Shown in pieces: positions 25,899 to 33,432 of a stretch of 64,000 nucleotides of DNA. The stretch spans positions 310,001 through 374,000 of the forward strand of contig CAWJCL010000001.1 of the NCBI GenBank assembly GCA_963841425.1, written 5' to 3'. The position numbers and the translations under genes are program-made. Positions within the stretch are counted from its first letter, which is position 1. Each line of letters begins with the position of its first letter. Below the pieces are notes generated by a model that searched no databases, was not told where the DNA came from, and saw only the letters and a list, made by a program, of their open reading frames with translations. This DNA comes from DATEOR01 sp963841425. GTDB taxonomy: Bacteria; Actinomycetota; Thermoleophilia; Gaiellales; Gaiellaceae.

Positions 25899-27028
25899 AG
25901 CCCGAGGATCGACTGCACTCGCTGCGCGAGAAGCTCGATGAAGCGCTGGAGGTCGGAGGAGACGGCCACGGCCGCCGCGAGCGCGCCGAGCCCTCCGAAG
26001 AGAAACAGGAACATCGGGCCCAAGCCGGCGCGGCCGCGAAAGAGGCTCGACACGCCGCGGGCGTCGATGAGCTTGTCGCCGACCTTGAGGCGCGTGAAGA
26101 ACGTGGACGACATCCCCTCTCGATTCCGTTCGAGAAACTCGAGCAGGTTGAAGTGGGTGCCGACCGCGACGATCAGCTCCGCGCCCTTCTCGTGGGCGAG
26201 GAGGATGGCGACGTCCTCGCTGATCCCAGGCGAGGGCAGGACCGACGACGGGAGCCCGAGGCGGTCGATCCGCCCGCGCCCGGGCGCCCGCCCGTCGGGA
26301 TACGCATGGACGATGAGCTCGGCTCCGCTCTGGAGAGCGTGGTCGGACACGGAGTCCATGTCGCCGACGATCACGTCGGGCTTGTAGCCGGCCTCGATGA
26401 GCGCGTCGGCGCCGCCGTCCACCCCTACGAGGACCGGCCTGAAGTCCCGGATGTAGGGCCTTACGATCCGCAGATCGCGCTTCATCCCGGGACCGCGGGC
26501 CACGACGAGCGCGTGGCGGTCGCGGAAGCGGGTCTGCACCTGTGGGAGCCGCACGCCCTCGGAGAGGAGCTTCGCCTCGTCGCGGAGGTAGCGGAGCGTG
26601 TTCTCGGCGAAGCTCTCGAGTGCCTCGGTGACGCGGCCGCGCTGCTCCTCGAGCTCGGTCTCGAGCTCGAGCTCGGTGAGAGTGCGGCCGGCCGCGAGCC
26701 GGGAGCCGTTCCGGAAGAGGCTCGAGCCGCGGACGATCAGGGACTCGCCGTCGCGCACCTCTTCGAAGAGATCGGAGTCGCCGTTGACGTCGATCAGCCG
26801 CACGCCGCCGCGCACGAGCTCGAGCGGGCCCGCATTCGGGAAGCGTCCGCTCATGGACGGCGAGACGTTGACGACGACGCGCACGTTGGTGGCCAGGAGC
26901 TCCTCCGCAGACACCCGGTCGAGGTCGCGGTGGTCGATGATGGCGATGTCGTCTGGGCCGAGGCGGTCGACGAGCCGCTTCGTCCTTCTGTCCAGACGGG
27001 CAGTCCCCGTGAACTCCACGAAGCTCAC
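25895..27028 (-). CDS. steA: SteA-like septation protein
   Basis: SteA family proteins (Rv1697 type) act with SteB in cell separation in Corynebacterium. The 377-residue protein has a thiamin-pyrophosphokinase-like fold: VLVGVDGGADALIEAGYKPDVIVGDMDSVSD near residue 230 and ISEDVAILLAHEKGAELIVAVGTH near 290. A C-terminal hydrophobic helix (GPMFLFLFGGLGALAAAVAV) and a SteA-specific tail follow. GTG 27028 overlaps the recN stop as GTGA. Confidence 0.88.
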   Translation of the reverse strand: MSFVEFTGTARLDRRTKRLVDRLGPDDIAIIDHRDLDRVSAEELLATNVRVVVNVSPSMSGRFPNAGPLELVRGGVRLIDVNGDSDLFEEVRDGESLIVRGSSLFRNGSRLAAGRTLTELELETELEEQRGRVTEALESFAENTLRYLRDEAKLLSEGVRLPQVQTRFRDRHALVVARGPGMKRDLRIVRPYIRDFRPVLVGVDGGADALIEAGYKPDVIVGDMDSVSDHALQSGAELIVHAYPDGRAPGRGRIDRLGLPSSVLPSPGISEDVAILLAHEKGAELIVAVGTHFNLLEFLERNREGMSSTFFTRLKVGDKLIDARGVSSLFRGRAGLGPMFLFLFGGLGALAAAVAVSSDLQRFIELLAQRVQSILGL

Positions 27029-28668
27029 TGCCGGACCGCCTCGATGAACTCCGCTCCGCCGAGCATTCTCTCCACCTCTTCCCTTCGTGCGGATTCTGCC
27101 AAGCGTTCGATGCGCGTGTGGGTTGGGTCGCCGGGCACTTTTTCGACACGGAAGTGGGTCTCCGCGGCGGTCGCGATCTGCGGAAGGTGCGTGATCGTGA
27201 GCACCTGCGCGCGCTCGGCGAGGCGGCCCAGCGCCTCCGCAACGGCATGGGCCGTGCGGCCGCCGATGCCCGCATCGATCTCGTCGAAGATGATGGTGGG
27301 CTCGCCGGCGCCCGCGTGGGCGACTGCTCGTAGCGCGAGGGCGATGCGGGAAAGCTCGCCGCCCGAGGCCGTCTCGGCGACGGGCGCGAGCGGCAGGCCC
27401 GGGTTCGGCCTGATGAGGAAGGCAACGGCGTCGCGCCCGCTCGTCCCGTGCTCGCGCTCCGAAACCTGGGCCTGGAACTCCCCGTCCCCCATGCCGAGAC
27501 CCTGCAGCTCGGCGGCGACGGACTCGCCGAACGGTTTCGCCGCGCTGCGGCGCGCCTCCGAGAGCCGGCCCGCGAGATCCGCGGCGCGCCCCTCGGCGTC
27601 CGCGAGCGCCTGATCCGCAGCGGCGAGCGGATCCACTCCCGCCTCGTGTGCGTCGAGCTCGGCGCGGGCGGCCTCCGCCCGGCTCAGGAGCTCCTCGTAG
27701 CTGGCGGCGCCGAAGCGACGGCGTGCGTCCGAGATGCGCTCGAGCTCACCCTCGACCTCCTCGAGCCGACCAGGCTCCGCCGCGAGGGACGAGAGGAAGC
27801 CGCGCAGCGCCGAGGTCACGTCCTTGAGCCGCTCCTCGAGATCCCCGAGACTGACGTACTCGGCCTGGAGCTCGGGAGCCAGGTTCGTCACGGGCATGAG
27901 CGCGTTCGCCGCCTTCGCCAGCTGGTCGACCGCACCGGTCTCGCTCTGCTCGGAGACAAGGGCCTCCACCGCATCGGTCGCGGCCTCGGCCAGCTCGGTC
28001 ACATGGCGGAGCCGCTCGCGCTCCGAGCGCAGCGCGTCCTCCGCGTCCGGCGCGAGACCCTCGGTGCGCGCGACGAGCTGCCGCAGCTCCTCCATCCGCT
28101 CGGCGCGTTCCGCGTCCGAGCGCGCGAGCTCGTCCCGGTGCCGGCCAGCGGCCGCGACCTCTCGCCAGGCGCGCGCGTGGTCGGCGCGCAGGCGGAGCTG
28201 AGCCTCGCCGACGAACGCATCGAGGACGTCGAGCTGGAACGACGGCCGTGCGAGACGCCGCTGTTCGAACTGGCCGGACATCGCGAGCAGCCGCTCCACG
28301 AGCGCCGCCAGGTCCTCCCGCGGGACGGCCCGACCCCAGGCATAGGCGCGGGTGCGCCCGTCCGCGAAGACCCGCCGCGCGGCGACGAGCCCGGTCTCGT
28401 CCTCCGGCCGGAGCTCGGCGAGCGTGGCGAGCTCTTCGTCGTCGAGGATGCCCTCCGGGAGGTCGAAGTCCGCCTCGACATAGGCCTCGGTCGCACCCGG
28501 CCCGAGGTAGCCGGCGTCCCCGGGGGCGCCGAGCAGCAGCCCGATCGCCTGGGCAAGGATCGTCTTGCCGGCGCCGGTCTCCCCGGTGGCCGCGTTGAGA
28601 CGCGGCCCGAAGACGAGGTCGGCCTCGCGAATGAGGACGAAGTTCTCGATGCGCAGGCTGCGGAGCAT
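27025..28668 (-). CDS. recN: DNA repair protein RecN
   Basis: RecN is an SMC-like ATPase for double-strand break repair. The 547 residues contain the Walker A ATGETGAGKT near residue 27, two coiled coils split by the central region, the ABC signature TASGGELSRIALALR near 430 and the Walker B TIIFDEIDAGIGG. THLPQIA is the H-loop. The ATG is one base after the closing stem of structured element B. It is translationally coupled to steA at its 3' end. Confidence 0.96.
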   Translation of the reverse strand: MLRSLRIENFVLIREADLVFGPRLNAATGETGAGKTILAQAIGLLLGAPGDAGYLGPGATEAYVEADFDLPEGILDDEELATLAELRPEDETGLVAARRVFADGRTRAYAWGRAVPREDLAALVERLLAMSGQFEQRRLARPSFQLDVLDAFVGEAQLRLRADHARAWREVAAAGRHRDELARSDAERAERMEELRQLVARTEGLAPDAEDALRSERERLRHVTELAEAATDAVEALVSEQSETGAVDQLAKAANALMPVTNLAPELQAEYVSLGDLEERLKDVTSALRGFLSSLAAEPGRLEEVEGELERISDARRRFGAASYEELLSRAEAARAELDAHEAGVDPLAAADQALADAEGRAADLAGRLSEARRSAAKPFGESVAAELQGLGMGDGEFQAQVSEREHGTSGRDAVAFLIRPNPGLPLAPVAETASGGELSRIALALRAVAHAGAGEPTIIFDEIDAGIGGRTAHAVAEALGRLAERAQVLTITHLPQIATAAETHFRVEKVPGDPTHTRIERLAESARREEVERMLGGAEFIEAVRQ

Positions 28669-28669
28669 C

Positions 28670-28833
28670 AGTGCCTCTTCCGGTGATCGTGCCCCGCTTC
28701 AAGCGCGCGAAAAGCCCGTCGGCCGAGGACGCAGGGAGCTCGCGTATCGAGAATACGCGGGCGACCGAGGACGTGGGTCGACGCGGCTTTGCAGCCGCTG
28801 GAAGCGATGGCTGCGATTGCTGGGAGAGGCACT
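28670..28833 (+). ncRNA. Structured repeat element, copy B (candidate RNA)
   Basis: Copy B is 164 bases long. AGTGCCTCTTCCGGTGAT (28670-28687) pairs with ATTGCTGGGAGAGGCACT (28816-28833) at all 18 positions if G-U is allowed on the plus strand. The inner stem GCTCGCGTAT (28738-28747) pairs with ATACGCGGGC (28753-28762), with a sequence different from copies A and C but the same length and shape. Loop motifs ACGCAGGGA (28729-28737) and GACCGAGGACG (28763-28773) are conserved. It lies between the nadK stop and the recN start. Confidence 0.7.
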
Positions 28834-29620
28834 AAGGAAAGACCGAGTGGTAGCGGGTGAAGAAGCTGACCTCGGGGAGAACGCCGAGCGACGCGGTCTC
28901 CTCGCCGATCGACACGGTGATTCCGGCGCCCGGCGCTAGGTCGCCGACGGACTTCCCGTCCACGAGGACGGTCACGTGCTGGGCCGCGGAGCGGTTCGTC
29001 ACGTTCAGGTCGTGGCCGCGCGGCAGGACGAGCGGGCGCGCGTGCAGGGAATGCGGCGCCACGAACGTGATCGCCATCGCCTCGAGCCCCCACATCATCA
29101 CGGGGCCGCCGTTGGAGAGGTTGTAAGCCGTCGAGCCGGAGGGCGTGCAGCAGATGAGCCCGTCGCAGGGCTGCGAGCCGAGCTCCTCGCCGCCCACCTC
29201 CCAGCCGAGCTCCACCATCCGGCCGGGCTCCGCGCTCGTGACGACGACGTCGTTGACCGCGACCTGTGGCCCTTCGGCGAGAGTCGCGGACAGCGTGCAG
29301 AGCTCGACCGTCTTGTACTCGCCCGCGAACACGCGGCGAAGCGCCGCCTCGAGCTCGAGGCCCTCGGCGCTCGTCAAGAAGCCCATGCGGCCGAAGTTCA
29401 CGCCGAAGACGGGCGTCGCGGCGCCGAGCGTCGCCCTGAGCGCCCGGAGCATCGTCCCGTCGCCGCCGAGCGCGACGACCAGGTCGGGCGAGCCCTCGCC
29501 GAGCGAGGTGAGCTCGACCCCCGCCTCGGCCGCCAGGTGCTGGACGCGGCTCTCCGCATCCCCGATCCGCTCCGGGCGGCCGTGGGTGAAGAGTGCCGCG
29601 CAGGTGAGCTTGGCGGGCAC
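28832..29620 (-). CDS. nadK: NAD kinase
   Basis: NadK makes NADP from NAD with ATP or polyphosphate. The 262-residue protein has the GGDGTMLRALR motif near residue 50, FGVNFGRMGFLT, AVNDVVVTSAEPGRM and the second nucleotide loop CTPSGSTAYNLSNGGPV. GTG 29620 is two bases after the tlyA stop. tlyA-nadK-recN is also the Mycobacterium order. Its stop codon begins the outer stem of element B. Confidence 0.95.
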   Translation of the reverse strand: MPAKLTCAALFTHGRPERIGDAESRVQHLAAEAGVELTSLGEGSPDLVVALGGDGTMLRALRATLGAATPVFGVNFGRMGFLTSAEGLELEAALRRVFAGEYKTVELCTLSATLAEGPQVAVNDVVVTSAEPGRMVELGWEVGGEELGSQPCDGLICCTPSGSTAYNLSNGGPVMMWGLEAMAITFVAPHSLHARPLVLPRGHDLNVTNRSAAQHVTVLVDGKSVGDLAPGAGITVSIGEETASLGVLPEVSFFTRYHSVFP

Positions 29621-29621
29621 G

Positions 29622-30341
29622 CTAGGCCGCGCGGAGGTAGAGGAAGAACTCACGGTTTCCCTTCGGACCGGGCAAGCCCGAGTCGGCCACTCCCTCGGCG
29701 CGCGCTCCCCAGTCGGCCGCCTGCGCGGCGATCTCGTCGACGACGCGCTTGTGGACCTCGGGGTCGCGGACGACACCGCCCCTGCCGACCTCCTCGCGCC
29801 CGGCCTCGAACTGCGGCTTGACGAGGACGAGCGCCCGCCAGCCCCCCACCGCGCAGGCAAGCGCGGGTGGCAGCGCCTTTGCGAGCGAGATGAAGGAAAC
29901 ATCGCAGGTGACGAAGGCCGGCCTGAACGGCAGCTCCGCGCACTCGAGGTTGCGCACGTTCACGCGCTCCATGACCGTGACGCGCGGGTCGTCGCGGAGC
30001 TTCGGGTGGAGCTGGCCGTAGCCGACGTCGAGTGCGCAGACGCGCGCCGCGCCCGCCTGGAGGAGGCAGTCGGCGAAACCACCCGTCGAAGCTCCCACGT
30101 CGAGGCAGTCCTCCCCTTCCACGTCCAGGGCAAAGGTGGCGAGCGCATTCGCGAGCTTCTCGCCTCCGCGAGAGACGAACCGCGGGCCGGGCTCGACCTC
30201 GATCTCCGTCGACTCGTCCACCTGCTCGCCGGCCTTTGCGTGGCCGGGCACCTTGCCGGCGAGGAGGAGTGCCTGCGCCTGCGAGCGCGTCTCGGCGAGC
30301 CCGCGCTCGACCATGAGGACATCGAGCCGCTTCTTGGTCAC
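29622..30341 (-). CDS. tlyA: TlyA-family rRNA 2'-O-methyltransferase
   Basis: TlyA methylates ribose positions of 16S and 23S rRNA in mycobacteria, and some members are called hemolysins. An N-terminal S4 domain (KRLDVLMVERGLAETRSQAQALLLAGKV) precedes an FtsJ-type Rossmann methyltransferase with CLDVGASTGGFADCLLQ and ALDVGYGQLHPKLR. VLVKPQFEAGREEVGRGGVV is the catalytic region. GTG 30341 (VTKKRLD) is chosen over the longer frame at 30380, because TACGCT lies exactly six bases upstream and the S4 domain starts at once. Confidence 0.93.
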   Translation of the reverse strand: MTKKRLDVLMVERGLAETRSQAQALLLAGKVPGHAKAGEQVDESTEIEVEPGPRFVSRGGEKLANALATFALDVEGEDCLDVGASTGGFADCLLQAGAARVCALDVGYGQLHPKLRDDPRVTVMERVNVRNLECAELPFRPAFVTCDVSFISLAKALPPALACAVGGWRALVLVKPQFEAGREEVGRGGVVRDPEVHKRVVDEIAAQAADWGARAEGVADSGLPGPKGNREFFLYLRAA

Positions 30342-30347
30342 GTCGGC

Positions 30348-30353
30348 AGCGTA
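30348..30353 (-). promoter_or_regulatory. Leaderless -10 box of tlyA
   Basis: TACGCT (30353-30348 on the minus strand) ends six bases before GTG 30341. The placement supports a separate transcript start downstream of element C, so element C lies outside the tlyA message. Confidence 0.45.
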
Positions 30354-30383
30354 ACGGGTGCCCTGCGCCGCAATCGTCACGGT

Positions 30384-30550
30384 GGCGCCCTATCCAGTAA
30401 TGCTGCCCAGCTTCTTCTCGTTCGCGAGCACCACGCGCTGCAAGGACACAGGAAGCCCCGGTAACGGAATTACCGGGGCGACCGAGGACGCGGGCAGCGC
30501 ACCGCGTGATCGCGGGCGAGAAGCAGGCGTGTATTGCTGGATGGGGCGCT
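30384..30550 (+). ncRNA. Structured repeat element, copy C (candidate RNA)
   Basis: Copy C is 167 bases long. GGCGCCCTATCCAGTAAT (30384-30401) pairs with ATTGCTGGATGGGGCGCT (30533-30550) at all 18 positions with G-U allowed. GCCCCGGTAA (30455-30464) pairs perfectly with TTACCGGGGC (30470-30479) around a 5-base loop. ACACAGGAA (30446-30454) and GACCGAGGACG (30480-30490) flank it. A third stem, GCGCTGC with GCAGCGC, is perfect here and replaced by different pairs in A and B. It lies between the idsA stop and the tlyA promoter. Confidence 0.7.
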
Positions 30551-31388
30551 AGGTGCGACGGTCGCGAATCGTGTCGACGAGCTCGGCCAGGACGGCAGTG
30601 TCCGCCGGCAGCTCGGCCAGGCGCTCGTTCACCCGCGCCCGCGCCGCGTCTGCGAGCTCCCGCGCACGCTTGAGCCCGTGCAGCGAGACATAGGTGATCT
30701 TGCCGGTGGCCTCGTCCTTCCCCGGTGTCTTGCCCAGCTCGGCAGCCGTGCCCGTGGCGTCGAGGATGTCGTCGACGATCTGGAAGAGCAGGCCGAGCTC
30801 CTCCCCGAAGGACGCCCACGGCGTCCGCTCGCCGGGCGGGAGGCCCGCAACCGCGACCGCGCACGTCACCGAGGCGCGAAGGAGCCTGCCGGTCTTCAGC
30901 TCGTGCAGGTGGACGAGCCCGTCGGCGTCGAGGTCCCCGTCGGTCGTCACATCCACGTACTGGCCTCCGATCATCCCGAGGGTCGCAGCGGCGAGCTCCC
31001 GTGCCGCCTCCGGGCTTTCGTAGCGGAGAACGAGCCGGAACGCCTCGGTCAGGAGCGCGTCTCCGGCGAGGATGGCGACGCCCTCGCCGAAGCGCACGTG
31101 GGAGCTCGGCTGCCCGCGCCGCAGGTCGTCGTCGTCCAGCGCGGGCAGATCGTCGTGGACGAGGCTGAAGGTGTGGACGAGCTCCAGCGCGCAGGCGGCG
31201 GGCAGCACCTCCGCGGGCTCGCGCCCGAGCGCCTCGCCGGTCGCCAGGCAGAGAACCGGCCGAACCCGCTTTCCGCCGCCGAGGAGCGAGTAACGAAGCG
31301 CCTCTTCCAGTTCGCCGAGCTCGCGGGCGAGCGGCAGGCGCGAGAGCTCGGCGTCGACGAGCTCATGGAGCTCGTCGGGCGACCTCAC
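30549..31388 (-). CDS. ispA: Polyprenyl synthetase (FPP/GGPP synthase type)
   Basis: The 279-residue prenyltransferase condenses IPP with allylic diphosphates. The first aspartate-rich motif is LVHDDLPALDDDDLRRGQPSSH near residue 85, preceded by GGGKRVRPVL. The second is QIVDDILDATG near residue 215. The extra residues between the first aspartates fit the short-chain FPP/GGPP class of bacterial IspA. GTG 31388 overlaps the stop of the XseB-like gene as GTGA. The nusB-xseB-ispA order matches Bacillus. Confidence 0.92.
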   Translation of the reverse strand: MRSPDELHELVDAELSRLPLARELGELEEALRYSLLGGGKRVRPVLCLATGEALGREPAEVLPAACALELVHTFSLVHDDLPALDDDDLRRGQPSSHVRFGEGVAILAGDALLTEAFRLVLRYESPEAARELAAATLGMIGGQYVDVTTDGDLDADGLVHLHELKTGRLLRASVTCAVAVAGLPPGERTPWASFGEELGLLFQIVDDILDATGTAAELGKTPGKDEATGKITYVSLHGLKRARELADAARARVNERLAELPADTAVLAELVDTIRDRRT

Positions 31389-31576
31389 GCGGGGCCCTCC
31401 CGGCGGGCGAGGTCGATCTCGGCCTGGATCTCCTTGGCCAGGTCGGCCAGGCTCTGCAGCACGTCGACCGCCCGCTCGGGATCCCCCTCGGTCGTCTCGA
31501 GCTGGGCGCGGGCTCTCTCCAGCCGCTCGAGCAGCTCCTGCAGGCGTGCGACGGACTGGGGTTCCTGCGTGCTCAT
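31385..31576 (-). CDS. xseB: Small coiled-coil protein, XseB-like (exodeoxyribonuclease VII small subunit)
   Basis: The 63-residue protein has two helices: ARLQELLERLERARAQLETTEG and then DPERAVDVLQSLADLAKEIQ. The spacing resembles XseB, where a heptad helix is followed by an LEEAL-type helix. Position is the second argument: in Bacillus xseB lies between nusB and ispA, as here. The usual C-terminal cysteine region is absent and no xseA is in the window, so an unrelated coiled-coil protein is possible. The ATG overlaps the nusB stop as ATGA. Confidence 0.6.
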   Translation of the reverse strand: MSTQEPQSVARLQELLERLERARAQLETTEGDPERAVDVLQSLADLAKEIQAEIDLARREGPA

Positions 31577-31953
31577 CGTTTCGCCTCCTTTGCGACCTTG
31601 CCAAGGATTCCGTTCACGAGCTTGGCAGCGTCCTCCGACGCGTAGCGTCGCGCAAGGCGAACCGCCTCGTCGATCGACACCTCGAGCGGCACCTCGTCGC
31701 GGTCGAGCTCGTAGAGCGCGATGCGCAGGATGTTGCGCTCGAGCGCGCCGAGCCGCTCGGGCGGCCAGGCGCTCGATGCCTCCGCGATCGTCACGTCCAG
31801 CTCCTGCGCCTCGACCGCGACCCCGTCGGCCAGCTCCTGAGTGTACGGGTCGAGCTCGCCTTCGAAGAGGGACGCGAGCGGTTGCCCGGTCACGTCCCAC
31901 TGGTACAGCACGAAGAGGGCCGCGCGACGGGCAGCGCGGCGTCCGGCGCTCAT
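31573..31953 (-). CDS. nusB: Transcription antitermination protein NusB
   Basis: NusB joins NusE (S10) on boxA RNA for rRNA antitermination. The 126-residue all-helical protein has ARRAALFVLYQWDVTGQP at the start, PPERLGALERNILRIALYEL near residue 70 and VSIDEAVRLARRYASEDAAKLVNGILGKVAKE at the end, which are the family blocks. It overlaps accC and the XseB-like gene by ATGA at both ends, so its expression is tied to them. Confidence 0.96.
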   Translation of the reverse strand: MSAGRRAARRAALFVLYQWDVTGQPLASLFEGELDPYTQELADGVAVEAQELDVTIAEASSAWPPERLGALERNILRIALYELDRDEVPLEVSIDEAVRLARRYASEDAAKLVNGILGKVAKEAKR

Positions 31954-33314
31954 GCGGTTCCTCCGCGGAGAGACTCGAGCGACGGAGCCGCGTCGGCGAG
32001 GAAGGACGTCGTGTAGTCCCCGCTCCCGAACTCGTCGCTCGCGACGATCTCGAGCGCGAGCCCGCGCGTGGTCGGAACGCCCTCGAGCTCGAGCTCCGAG
32101 AGCGCCCGCCGGCCGCGGGCAAGCGCGACTTCGCGGTTCTCGCCCCAGACGATCACTTTGGCGATGAGGGAGTCGTAGAAGGGCGGGATCGCGTAGCCCT
32201 CCTCCGCGTGCGTGTCCACTCGCACGCCGGGGCCGAGCGGCGGCCGGAAGCGGGATACGCGCCCGGGCGCCGGCCGGAAGTCCTCGGCCGGATCCTCGGC
32301 GTTGATCCGGAACTCGATCGCGTGACCGCGCAGGTCCGCTCGTCCCTCGCGCGGAAGGCCATCTCCGGCCGCGACCGCGAGCTGGGCGTGGGCGAGGTCG
32401 ATGCCGGTGACGAGCTCGGTCACCGGATGCTCGACCTGAAGGCGCGTGTTCATCTCGATGAAGTAGAAGCGGCCGTCGGCGTCGAGGAGAAACTCGATGG
32501 TGCCCGCGCCCCGGTAGCGGAGCGCTTCGCAGGCCTGGTGGGCGGCACCTTCCATCTCGGCACGGATCTCGGGCGTGACCGCCGGCGAGGGCGACTCCTC
32601 GACGAGCTTCTGGTGCCGGCGCTGGATCGAGCAGTCGCGCTCGCCGAGCGTGAGGACCGCTCCCTCCCCGTCCCCGAGCACCTGGATCTCAACGTGCCGC
32701 GCGCCGACGACCGCCTTCTCGACGTAGAGCGACCCGTCGCCGAAGGCCGACTGCGCCTCGGAAGACGCTGTGCGGTGGGCCGCATCGAGCTCGTCGGCGG
32801 ACTCGACGAGGCGCATGCCCCGCCCGCCGCCTCCCGCCGAGGCCTTGAGCAGCACCGGAAACCCCACCGCGGCAGCCACCTCGCGCGCCTGGTCGAGGTC
32901 GACGGCCCCGTCCGAGCCTGGGACGAGGGGCACGCCCGCCTCGGCCATGGCCTCCTTGGCCGCGATCTTGTCGCCCATCGTTTCGATCGTCTCGGCCCGC
33001 GGGCCGATGAAGACGAGGTCGTTGTCCTCGCACGCGAGCGCGAAGGCGGCGTTCTCGGCGAGGAAGCCCCAGCCCGGGTGGACGGCATCGCATTCCGTCG
33101 TGGTAGCGGCCGCGACGAGGGACGGAATGCGGAGGTAGCTGTCGGCGGGGAGGGGCGGCCCGATGTGAACAGCGCGGTCCGCGAGGCGGACGTGGAGGCT
33201 TTCGCGGTCCGCGGTCGAGTAGACGGCGACGGTCTCGACGCCGAGCTCGCGGCACGCGCGGACGATGCGGACGGCGACCTCGCCGCGGTTGGCGATCAGG
33301 ACGCGCTCGAACAC
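31950..33314 (-). CDS. accC: Biotin carboxylase (acetyl-CoA carboxylase subunit)
   Basis: AccC carboxylates biotin on the carrier protein with ATP and bicarbonate. Conserved ATP-grasp blocks are VLIANRGEVAVRIVRACRELG, VHPGWGFLAENAAFA, KASAGGGGRGMRLV, ERDCSIQRRHQKLVEE and FIEMNTRLQVEHPVTE. GTG 33314 gives the normal start (VFERVLIANRGE). GTG 33356 would add 14 residues. The carrier is supplied by the fusion gene upstream. It overlaps nusB as ATGA. Confidence 0.95.
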   Translation of the reverse strand: MFERVLIANRGEVAVRIVRACRELGVETVAVYSTADRESLHVRLADRAVHIGPPLPADSYLRIPSLVAAATTTECDAVHPGWGFLAENAAFALACEDNDLVFIGPRAETIETMGDKIAAKEAMAEAGVPLVPGSDGAVDLDQAREVAAAVGFPVLLKASAGGGGRGMRLVESADELDAAHRTASSEAQSAFGDGSLYVEKAVVGARHVEIQVLGDGEGAVLTLGERDCSIQRRHQKLVEESPSPAVTPEIRAEMEGAAHQACEALRYRGAGTIEFLLDADGRFYFIEMNTRLQVEHPVTELVTGIDLAHAQLAVAAGDGLPREGRADLRGHAIEFRINAEDPAEDFRPAPGRVSRFRPPLGPGVRVDTHAEEGYAIPPFYDSLIAKVIVWGENREVALARGRRALSELELEGVPTTRGLALEIVASDEFGSGDYTTSFLADAAPSLESLRGGTA

Positions 33315-33432
33315 GGTCTCTCTCGGCTCGAACTCGGCTCGTTCCGCGCGCCACACGCGCGTCTTTCAACGCTACGCTCGAAGCGGAGGGAGGCTCGCGG
33401 CGGCCCCGGGGATTCCTCGGCTCGAAAGGACA

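Noticed and set aside
23194..30550. CRISPR array or integron attC sites as an explanation of the three repeats
   Set aside because: The copies are kilobases apart with genes between them, vary in sequence while keeping structure, lack attC core sites, and have no cas or integrase genes nearby.
33315..33432. A fourth copy of the structured element before accC
   Set aside because: Only the stop-side TAGTGTCC end resembles it. The inner stem, loop motifs and opposite arm are missing.
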